Made by a program: the position numbers and the translations under genes. 64,000 nt of DNA from Strongyloides papillosus (taxonomy: Eukaryota > Nematoda > Chromadorea > Rhabditida > Strongyloididae): positions 186,001-250,000 of the forward strand of contig SRSI01000071.1 in NCBI GenBank assembly GCA_005656395.1, read 5' to 3'. The notes under the pieces were generated by a model. That model ran no database searches and was not told the origin of the DNA. It saw only the letters and a list, made by a program, of their open reading frames with translations. Below, one piece after another: positions 54,139 to 64,000 of the stretch (position 1 is its first letter; every line of letters starts with the position of its first letter).

Positions 54139-54150
54139 TATGCGCGCATA
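54139..54150. repeat. 12-base perfect palindrome (tatgcgcgcata)
   Basis: A self-complementary 12-mer containing GCGCGC, rare in DNA of this composition. It could be a dimeric transcription-factor site. Another G+C patch (ggcggcgcgcg) lies about 480 bases upstream at 53661. Confidence 0.5.
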
Positions 54151-57100
54151 CCATTTTACTAATCATTCTGCATATAGCGTATAGATATTATATATGATGT
54201 TTTGTTTGAATATATGATGTATCTACATTTATCTGATTTTGTTAATTGAATGAGATTATAGAAAATCTTAAAAAAAGTCAGCTTATTATGGAATACCAAA
54301 CATTTCTTTTTGGGTCAATGAGGATATAAAATAAAAAGGTGAATATATGGAGAGAATGAAAATTTAAATATTCTTTGATCTCTTCTTTTATTTTTTTCTG
54401 ATGTAAAATTTTGAGCAAATCTCTATTTGTAGTAATCCAATATATTTTTTATAATATTAGCCTATATCCTGTCATAGATAAAATCTAAAAATAAGGCATA
54501 CCAAAGTGATTACTGTGTCCTTTTATTTATTCTTAAACTCTATACTTCAATCTATACACTCTTATCAGCTTCTTCTAATTGGCTATCTCTTCACTATGTA
54601 CATATATAAATACATATATGTATTTATTTAGTGATAGAGCTTGTATTGTTTTAACAAATACTGTAAATATAGCTAATATTATTATTGCTTCTGTTAATAA
54701 CTTTTAAGCTACTACGATCATTTTAAAATGATACATTAATTAACTAAGCTTTTGTTTACATTTAACACATTTTTATCAATTAGTATTATTTATCTTTAAG
54801 ATTTTAAAAGGGTTAAGATATTTTGAAAATTATTATTATGATTATTTTTTACAAGATATCTACATATCAAATTGTTTTCTAAACCAATTATTGTTTTTTC
54901 TTTCATCTTTACTAACAAAAATAAAAACATATAAGGTTTGATGTGTCGGCAAACAAACTATTATTTAACTCTTTATTCTTCTTTTTTTTTTGTTATCTTT
55001 TGATATTACAAAAGATATATATTCTTTTTAGAAAGCCAATTCTTGACAATGTTTAGGCACTCAATGAAAACGTTATTTTAAATTATTATAATTATCTATA
55101 TATAAGCTAGTGTTATTATATTAACCTTTCGAACTTTTGTAACCCTATTGTGTATATTATTATTTATATATATCCTTTTAGGTAGGCCTATAAATATAAA
55201 ACGAAAAGTGTGTCTCATACATTAGCTTTAACAAATGTCATGGTCATATCGTTTATCTTATTCAATATATCTTTTAAAATTCCATCGTACATACTAAAAA
55301 AGGTGAGACTGAAGACTTTTATTAGGAAGTTTTAATGACGGTACCAAAAAAGAAGAGTGACTTTAGATAATGTTTTTAGATGTGCGACATTTAATGAAAT
55401 AAGACAAGCTTGTGACAACTGCCTTTTCTGATCCTCCTATGTTTTAAGAAGTTGTAATAAGTAAGATAAAAATTATTTTCAATTTAAAAGATCAGGGTGT
55501 TAACAATTATAATGATTAGAATAAATAAAATGTATAACCTTTTTCTTATACTTCCTTTAAGTTATGTTATTTATGATTATAAAGTATATATATTCAAATT
55601 AACTTGTTACATTTATTTTAAACTCTTTTTTCTTTTTTTATAACTAATTTTAAATTCATTAATCATTTAAAATTTTCTCATTTGCACATCCTAACACGGT
55701 TCATTTATTTCATTTCTACTTAAATGTAAATTTATTATGTTACCTTTGTAATTGCAATAGAAGATTGTCTATAAAATGATAGTCAATTAAGCTTTTCACT
55801 AAAAAGTTTTTATTATAACTTTTTAAGCAAATCATTTTATGGCATAATGATGTCATTTAAATTGATAGACATAATATATACCTTGAATATGATAAATATA
55901 TCTTCATACTTTATTATCTTTAACATAAATAAATAGATAAAATAATTAAAAAATTTTCAGGTTAATTGTAACAAAAATAATACATACCTTTACTAAAACC
56001 CATAATTTATAAAGACATTTTTTTAATATACCGATAGCAAAGAATAAAAAAAGATGAATTTAAGCATAAATCATTTTTAATTGTAGCAATATTAAAAACT
56101 TGACCCAAATTTTTTTTTATTTTATTAAAATATTGCTTCACCTCGATAAACCCCATCTAACAAAAAGTTAAAATGATTGTCTACGTACAAGATATTACAG
56201 CCTATTGACAGAAATTTTTAATATATATTTATAAGTATCTCATTCTTCATAAATAATATAATGTATCTATGTTATATATGTAAAAATTTTTCGAACACCT
56301 ATTATTTGTGCTTCGTACCACATTTTGATGTCACAAAGGCAAGCATTAGTCAAGTGGTAGGTCGGTACAATGTACCTTGTTATTTGAATGATATAATTAA
56401 ACGAAATAATGATTTTCGGTGTTATTTGTCATGGGCATCCAAATATCATTGGGTGTTGTAAAAATGAATTAGTAGATAAATAAAATTGACCTGCTTCTTA
56501 AAAATCAAGCTAATTATCCTAATTATTTTATTTGAATAAATGAACTTTTTAACATGGAGACTTTGTTTTCTCATTTCTTTTATCTTTTTTTTCTGACTTA
56601 TTATATGATGACCATGGAAATATATATATATAGTTTTGGAAATTTAAAAATATTATTATTACATTTTTTTATCTGTACTTGATTAATTATTCATAGAAGC
56701 AGTTATATTATAATTTAAAGAAAAAAAATTTTGTGTACAATAAATATAGTATTTTTTTAAATTATATATTGTAACGATGATAAGATCAAGTAATGTTACA
56801 ATTTTTTACCATAACATTCATTTAAAAGATCATGTAGAATAACAATTAGATTTATATTTATTTAGTTTATCTCATTAACAAATCACATACCTAAACTTAT
56901 TTAGTTTGACCAAAGAGTGTGTTAACAGTAGACGGGATAGTTGATACTTATTTTATATCTGTATTGGCTCTTGTCTTTATACCAACATATTCTCTTTTAA
57001 TAAACAACATAACTTAATACTTGTTCACCTTTTTAATATCTTGATAATTGTAATTCACCTATCAAATAAGTACTAATTCTTATACCCCATGCCCTTTTAG

Positions 57101-58533
57101 GAGCTTTATTATTGTTCATGTACAATAGGTAAAGTCTACTATATATAAGAATATAATGGATATAAGTATAGTTGATATTTGTTTTCTTTTAAACAGGAAA
57201 TTCATAGCAAAAGTTATGAAAAGAATTTTGACTATTTAAATTTATATGTACTCTTGATCATCCAAAATAATCAACTATTTTTATTTTATATATATGCATA
57301 TTTATTTACATATAATAAAGATAAAATTGTTCTTATCTTTTTTAAGAACTATTTCAATTAGTAATCAAAAAGTTTCTTTTCACTTCATTTTTAATAGATT
57401 AAAAAAATAAAAGTTTTATTTATATTGTTAATGGCATTATAAGCTTTTTACCATATATTATCCTCTATCTTAAAATACAATTATAAAAATTTTTGTAAAC
57501 ATCGCTAACTTATTATGTAAGTATAATATTTATACAAAACAGTACCGCACTTATTCTTCAAACTTTATGACAAAAGAAGCTACGGAGAGAGCACTAAAAG
57601 ATCCCACCTACTATCCTCAATGACACAGTAATTATAGTTGCTTGATTCATTTCAATGCTACATATATTTAATTCCTTTTCATGTCGTTGCCCCTATTTCT
57701 TCATTGAAAGCCATCACATATATAATATATAAATATATTATTTATATACTTTTGTGTATCACAAAGCTACAAAGCACTCCCGGCGTCGACATATAAATAT
57801 ATATAATCTTTAATTGTTATTTTAAAAAATTTTTCTCCTACTTACTGTAGATGTATAAGATATAGGTGAAACTAAAGATAAAGATAATCTATGTCTTTAT
57901 GTTCATTTTAAATGCTTTTTTTTGTAAATATTAATATCTTGAAATTAGATCATAGTATGTCGATATATAAAATTTTTTATTCTCCTTAGCACTTTTAATT
58001 ATTTCTATTTTTTTGTATATATAAAATTTTATAGCTATAAAATTTGTAGTTTTTGGTTTTAATCGAAATGATTTTAAAATTTTATTTCTCTTAATCATTA
58101 ACTTACTAAAAAGGTATAGTATTATAAATTAACATAATTAACCTTTCAATCCTTTACACCTCCAATAACTCTATTTCTTATTTTAAGGGGTATAATTAAC
58201 GATTTAAACTCGACATACATTTTCTATATACTTTTGACATTATTTCATATTTTTTTTATATTACGTAACATCTTACGTATATTTTCTTCAAATTTAGTTT
58301 TGTCAAAAACAATCTTGCTTAATGATCATTGTTTAAAAATATAGTAAAATAAATAATTTAATGCCCTTGTGATGTACCTTTTGTCTTGTAAAAAGCATCA
58401 TTTTTTCTATTTTTCTAATCATTTTTCCTTTTAATAACATATTACCATCATTTAACTATTTTCTTTTTTAGATTTTGTCAATTAAAGTGTGATACCATAA
58501 AATACTTCATATACATAAACTTACCTACCAGCT

Positions 58534-58541
58534 TATATAAG
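58534..58541 (+). promoter_or_regulatory. TATA-like element
   Basis: The run tatataag is followed by an unusually G+C-rich 40 bases (actagcagagggtgtattgc and on), as at transcription starts here. It may be a distal promoter of the zinc-finger gene 2.5 kb downstream or of an unseen non-coding transcript. Confidence 0.3.
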
Positions 58542-60333
58542 ACTAGCAGAGGGTGTATTGCGCAGAACTTTGACAGCTAAAGTATGTGCATTTTTATTTT
58601 GATCATATAAAATTTTTGTAATGCTACATATGTCGACAATAATATTATAACTAGTAATAGTTGGAGTCGAGAGAGAGAGAAATAATATTGAAAATATTTA
58701 TGTCATTCTCAAAATTTATTTTTCTACTATATGCTTCAACTCAACAATCATTTCTTTTTCTACTATTGCTTCATCCATTTAATATTTTGTCTATGTTTAC
58801 TTTAGTATAATGTTATACTTTTAATACGGTAGTTCAAGCGAATTTAAGTAAAAGAAGACATAAGCATTTTGTAGTTAGAGATATCATTTTGAAATGAATG
58901 TTTCTTAAATATATGATTCTATTACATTTTTTGGTGACCTCCTGAATAAATCAATTTAAAATTTAATTAACATCATTTATTTATTTATATATTATATATA
59001 AGAGGCCTGAATAATATGATTCACTAAATGTCTTGGTGGCTTTTTAGCTCTATTGTTCTTTAGTCCCTTAATAGCGCAAAAATTTTTGCCATCTATCATT
59101 TAAATTTATATTTTTGAAATTATACAACTTTCTAATAAAATATGTAAGTAACAAAAATAAATGTAACATTCTTTTTTGATTTAATTAAAAAGGTAAGACT
59201 CTTTTTTTACTTTCTTGTAGCTTCCAGAAGGAGCATAGTATATAGTGATGGTGATTGTAGCATTGAAAGATAGATGTTTGTATAATCTCATGGTATAACC
59301 TTTCTTTCTCTGCTCCCTATCTATCAATTTTTTTATTATTATTTACTATCACTGACTAATGACAGAATCAGAGTTCAATAAGCTTTATACTAAAAGCATA
59401 CTATTTTAATTGGTAAACAGTATTTGTGAGCATCGATGGAAAAAATTTTTTAGCTGGCGCATAATGATATTTTTAATATGTTATATGATATAATTTTTAT
59501 TTATTGAGGACAAGGCTAATTGGTTGACAAAGCTTAATATGCCATGCATAAATGTTAAATAAAAAAAAGTAAAGAGAACAGTTTTAAAAATTAGTTATAT
59601 AGTTTTCAGAACAATCTTATTATATAATTAAAATTAAAGTTTAATTATATTTGATGTCAACTTTAATAAAGATAAATTTTTACTACATATCATAACTTTT
59701 ATATTGTTCTTATTCTTTTATCTACCTTTGGTACTTTTTAGTATAATTAGCTTTGTTAAAGATTTTAAATTATAAGAAGGTGTAATTGATGTGACCGGCC
59801 TTCAAAAAGGGCACTTATAATCAGTGATACACCTTCACACATTAAGTATTTAGACATTCTATTTCTTATACTTTTTAAAGACAATCCAACTTCATCCATA
59901 ATTGTAGCTTTTTATTTTATCTTTTATAATATTATAATATATAATAGATATCTGCTTCTATATTACATTACCTATAACACAGTATCACATAAAAGTTACA
60001 CTTTTATACCTCTTAACGACCCTTCTTCAGAACATCACCTCCCTACTGACCATCACAATTATAACCTTCTGCTTTTGTTGCAATTTACTATAAATGACCA
60101 TTAATATGGTGTTTGTGTTTGATTTAATACAAAAGATATTAAAATTATTTTGTATGCGCAAAAGGTTGACGCACCTAAAGTAGTAGTCTTCATTTACCAT
60201 TTTAAAACTTCAAACAAATTACAGTTCTTCTCTTCAATAGAGAGAGAGTGTTGTGTCTTGATTATTATATGCATGATGAAAACTGTTTGTAATGAATAAT
60301 AATATAAAAATTAAAATAGCGACAGCCTCCTCC

Positions 60334-60341
60334 TATAAAAG
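60334..60341 (+). promoter_or_regulatory. Canonical TATA box, likely core promoter of zinc-finger gene
   Basis: The exact sequence tataaaag lies in the most G+C-rich non-coding patch of the window (60318-60415). A start would be expected near 60363, at the ggcagccgc segment. GA repeats (agagagagag) lie about 90 bases upstream. The first ATG of the zinc-finger gene is 740 bases downstream. Confidence 0.45.
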
Positions 60342-61080
60342 TTTGTAGGTAAGAGTAGTAGGCAGCCGCTATACACCCCGATACCTGCCAAAATGGGCAC
60401 ATTTTAACAGGAGAGTAATGAAAATCATATCACTATAAAGTATAATATATCATATATTCGTAAACAGCTAAATTAAAATGCCCTTGGATTTCAGTTTATT
60501 ACATGCTATCTTAACTTTATAATTATTTTTTACATATCATAATTTTAACTTTTTAGCTAAAACATTTTTTATTATCATTTTTATTATTCGCAAGAGAGTT
60601 CCCTTTGATATTTTTAAAGCAATAAATTATAAACTTTAATATTTTTATATATACTTCAAAAGTATGCCATTTACCTTTCCTTATTAATTATCTTTTTATC
60701 GGTCATTTATTTTTTGTCCTCTCTATAATTTATATCTTTATTCTTATCAAGAAGCGATCTTTTTTATATGATTATTAAAATTTATTATACCTTCCTGCTT
60801 TATATAATTGCTATTTCTTTTCAGGTTATGCTATAAGATTTGTCCTTCAACTTAACAGATCAAGGAAAAAAGCTATTATAGTATTTTATCATTAAACATT
60901 CAAATTATTATACCAAACTTTATCTCGCACGATTTTCAGATTACTTATTATTATATATCTAATATATTAGTGTGATCTACATTTTTGTTATTTTTAAAAT
61001 AATAAAAAAGAAATAACAATTAATAAATTAATTAAATTTCATCAAGAAATATCAATAAAAAAGAAAAATAGTTGTTAATA

Positions 61081-63228
61081 ATGCCTTATCGTAGTGAATT
61101 AAAGCGTCCAGATTTAAAAGGTAAGATACAAAACTATAATATATTTTTACTAAATATAATAAAAGCTTTTTATAATGAAAATATATAAATAATCTTACCC
61201 TACTTTTATATTGTTTTACATATCTATTTGAAAACATAGTAACTTTAAAAGTATATTACAATAAAACCAATTATGATTTGCTTTTAATTTTGTTGGGGTA
61301 AAAAAGTAGATTAAATTTAATGATTATTTATCCTATTTATTTCATAACATATACATCTTGACTTACTATTATCTTTCTTGTCTTACACTATTTTATAAAT
61401 GCAAGGTTGTTAGATAGAAAGATATATATATATATATATATATTATAAAATACAAATGAGAGCCATCACATTATGTTTAAAAAATATCTTTTTATTTACA
61501 ATTAGTTACAATTAATTTATTTTTTAATTTACAATTGTTTAATCGTTAAACATTTAATTTGATAATATAGTAAAAAAATTTAAATTGTACTGTCTTTTTT
61601 ATAATTAGACTTATCTTTCTAAATTAATTTCATATTTAATATTATATGTATAATATTCCTTTATTTTCAGGTCAATTTCCATGCTCAGTTTGCGGAAAAG
61701 TTTTTTGTCATTCTTCCTCACTTAGTAGGCACCGTATGCAAGCTCATTTTAAAAGTTATACATGTTCACAATGTAATCAAGAGATATCTAGTAGTGAAAC
61801 ATTACGTTCACATATGTTTAGAATTCACCAAATTTCACGAATGTTTATGTGTAGATGTTGTAATTGGGCATTTGCTGATAAGACATCTTTACATATTCAT
61901 ATGCAATCAATGAATAAAGACGGTAATCCAGGAGATGTTTATGTATTGGCACGTAGTTCAACAGAGGCAGGAAGTTTTAGGAATGAGATGTCATCTGACG
62001 GGGAATCAAGAACATCAAATGCCTCTAGTCCTCTTACAATGAGAATCCAATCACCAGCTGAAGCATCAGAAGCCAAAGGTACTTTACCATTTTCTGCTGA
62101 AAATTTAGGGTTAGATTTTGGAAAAACATTTTTTGGTAATGATAAAATATCAAATAATATTAAATCATCAATATTTCCCCAATTTAATGAAGGAATGGAT
62201 ATGCTTATGAAACTTAAAAATCAACAACCACAAATTGGTAAAACACCAACAGTACAAGATTTACTTGGACAAAATTCACTTTTAAATTGTTGGCTTGCAA
62301 CAAATCCATTATGTCAAAATAATATATTTGATTTATCAAATCCAAATTTACTTAACCTTGGAAAACTTTCTTCTCTCCCAGTTAGTGGAAAACGTCCTGA
62401 AGGTTCTGTCACTGCAGAAATTGTGAATAATGGAAATAATCGCAAAGATGAGATATCCGTTAAGACCGAGGAATGCAATTCAGAGAGTGGTAAAAGTGAT
62501 ATACTTGAAAATAGTCCATCAAAAACTAGTCCCTCGTTTCTTGACAATTTATTTAATAAAAAACTTGCCGTATTTAGTGGAAATGATGATAATAATCAAT
62601 CAACATCTAGAACAAATAAAAGAAAAGCTCGTAAACCACAACAATTAAAGGATACCTCATTCAATTCATCAAATGGTGATGATGAATTGGAACCACAGGC
62701 AAAGATATCAAATTTATCATATCTTGTTGAACACCTAAATTCTAATAGTAAGAATGATGATAAATTAAATGAGAATCAGGAACAACATTCACCAGCTATA
62801 AGTGATTCCCATACATGTGAAAGTGGACAAAATAACTCAACAAATAGTTGTTCATTAGATAAATGTGACAATTGTAAAGTAAGTTATTATTTTTTTATAT
62901 ATTTATTTTTTTACTTTTTAAGAGTGTTCAAAAGCAAAATATTGTCCTTCAGGAGGAGAATAATAAGGTTAGAAGACGAATGAGTAAAATAGAGAATGCA
63001 GTATATAAATTTGAAAAAGCAATAAAAGAGTATAGTAATAAAACTTTACCAGAAAATATGAAATCAGAGATGATTAATTTAGTTGATACTTGTTTTAAAG
63101 CATGTACAGATGATGAAACGATATCATCGTCAGATAACTATGATTCTTCAGAGTCAACAGAACTCCTAGGATCAGGAATTTTTGGAGCACCATTATTTAC
63201 ACCTCTTAATAAGATATCCTCAATATAA
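61081..63228 (+). CDS. C2H2 zinc-finger transcription factor
   Basis: Exons 61081-61120, 61671-62878 and 62953-63228 give 507 residues; the first intron is 550 bases. The first 14 residues (MPYRSELKRPDLKG) run straight into three clustered zinc fingers. Finger 1 is CSVCGKVFCHSSSLSRHRMQ followed by AH. Finger 2 is CSQCNQEISSSETLRSHMFR followed by IH. Finger 3 is CRCCNWAFADKTSLHIHM and lacks the final canonical His. Each of the first two uses H-x4-H. The rest is Ser/Asn-rich and probably disordered, with acidic and Thr/Pro patches, a nuclear-type basic run (RTNKRKARKP, about 335-344) and a short helical segment at the start of exon 3 (MSKIENAVYKFEKAIKEY). It is probably a nuclear DNA-binding regulator. 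I recognise the type but not the ortholog. Without splicing at 62878, the frame runs on into intron sequence to 62983. Confidence 0.88.
61425..61444. repeat. (AT)n microsatellite in intron 1 of the zinc-finger gene
   Basis: About ten TA dinucleotide units in a row (gatatatat...tattat). It is simple sequence within the first intron and should be length-variable. Confidence 0.8.
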
Positions 63229-64000
63229 ACTGTTTATTTTATAAATTATAAACAAAAGCATACAACATACATTTTCGAAGACTAATATTCTTCTATTAAA
63301 TATAATTTCCAATTCATTCATGTCAGTCAGTTATTCCAAAAAAACAAACAATGATAATAATGAATGTATATACATTGTCTTTCATGATGGTTGAAAAAGC
63401 GTTCCAAATTAATTTTTTTTATTTTTCTTATATTTTACCTTCAAAATTTCAAATTTTTTTTATAACATCAAGCGTCTTTTTTTGTACTCTCAAAATGTAA
63501 TAATAACAAAGGATCAAGGAATATCCCAGAATGTCAAAAGTTAAAGAAGAAAGATAATGTATGGCAAATAATTATTAACAGTGTCAAACAACAAATAATT
63601 TTTTTACTTACACATTAAAAAAAATTACTATCTCTCAAAATATATTTTCAACAACAAAAAATAAAATCCCTGTGGTGTCGCATAAATATAAAAAATTCAA
63701 ACTAATTAGTAAAATTTCATAATTTGTCAATCTGCCAAATTTTGTGCCTTTATCATATATATGAAGAAACATGGAATATATTTTATATATATATAAGTGT
63801 TATATTTAGTGTATGACAACAAACAAACGAAAAAACATATAATAAATGGAGAGAGAAAGTTTTTTTTTTTAATAATTTTGACTTCAAAATTATTGTTATT
63901 AATTTTATGCTGAATATATATATATGTTTATTGGAGGAAGTCAACAAATATGAGAAGAAAACAATCAATCTATTTACTTATCAAATATTTAATTTATTAA
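63229..64000. other. Downstream flank, no gene seen
   Basis: 3' flank of the zinc-finger gene, AT-rich to the window end. A 61-codon minus-strand frame (63968-63783) is Ile/Leu/Lys/Phe low-complexity and not called. A GA-rich run (gagagagaaag) lies near 63849. Confidence 0.5.

Larger units (their letters stand above)
49728..61080. other. 11 kb region without a recognisable gene, probable regulatory DNA
   Basis: No open frame above about 70 codons with sensible composition and no splice-linked exon set was found. Frames at 50903, 53563, 56261 and 57179 look like chance. It lies upstream of the zinc-finger gene and is punctuated by short G+C-richer islands: 51480-51565, 53659-53672, 54139-54150, 56320-56460, 57540-57790, 58520-58600 and 60318-60415. 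GA-repeat stretches occur at about 58667-58682 and 60238-60248. Such islands in an 80% A+T background fit enhancers and start sites of a developmentally regulated transcription factor. Unseen non-coding RNAs are possible. Confidence 0.45.

Overview
This window is nuclear DNA from an invertebrate, almost certainly a nematode. It is extremely AT-rich (roughly 80% A+T by eye), with G+C concentrated in exons. Protein genes are split by short GT-AG introns, many of them 40-90 nt, with acceptors of the type tttttag or ttttcag. Several start codons sit a few bases after an intron-like acceptor that has no coding exon upstream, as expected for spliced-leader trans-splicing. The protein set (nephrin/SYG-2-like, DB module, calponin-like, TRAIP, nematode-style 7TM receptor) and the base composition fit a clade IV parasite-type nematode of the Strongyloididae. 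The genus is an inference.

Layout. 0-10.5 kb: a KCTD5-type BTB gene (+) converging on a six-exon nephrin/SYG-2-like cell-adhesion receptor (-). 10.5-16.1 kb: no convincing conserved gene, but one TATA-like promoter with a 20-codon ORF at 11.4 kb. 16.1-27.4 kb: a calponin/transgelin-like gene, then six compact genes on the + strand that I cannot assign beyond domain level. They are two small secreted proteins that look like tandem paralogues, a secreted DB-module protein, a short coiled-coil protein and two type I membrane proteins. 27.5-27.8 kb: a foldback/MITE-like inverted-repeat element. 27.9-34.3 kb: housekeeping genes, with TRAIP/trul-1 (-) divergent from mitochondrial D-2-hydroxyglutarate dehydrogenase (+), followed by a GALNT10-like polypeptide GalNAc-transferase (+). 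38.7-42.6 kb: a GT43 glucuronyltransferase (+) and an RRM + F-box + leucine-rich-repeat protein (+). 46.7-49.7 kb: an unknown low-complexity protein (+) converging on a five-exon 7TM receptor (-). 49.7-61.1 kb: an 11 kb stretch without a recognisable gene. 61.1-63.2 kb: a C2H2 zinc-finger transcription factor (+), for which the 11 kb is probably regulatory DNA.

Most genes needed splicing to be read. Exon coordinates were obtained by joining GT-AG boundaries that keep frame and protein similarity, and every gene model given here sums to a whole number of codons. No tRNA, rRNA, CRISPR or complete transposon was seen. The window does not encode one coherent pathway. The two glycosyltransferases are Golgi enzymes of different pathways (mucin-type O-glycans; glycosaminoglycan linker or related glucuronylation). 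The least explained parts are the 17.8-27.4 kb cluster of secreted and membrane proteins, the foldback element, and the promoter-like islands at 11.4, 58.5 and 60.3 kb.
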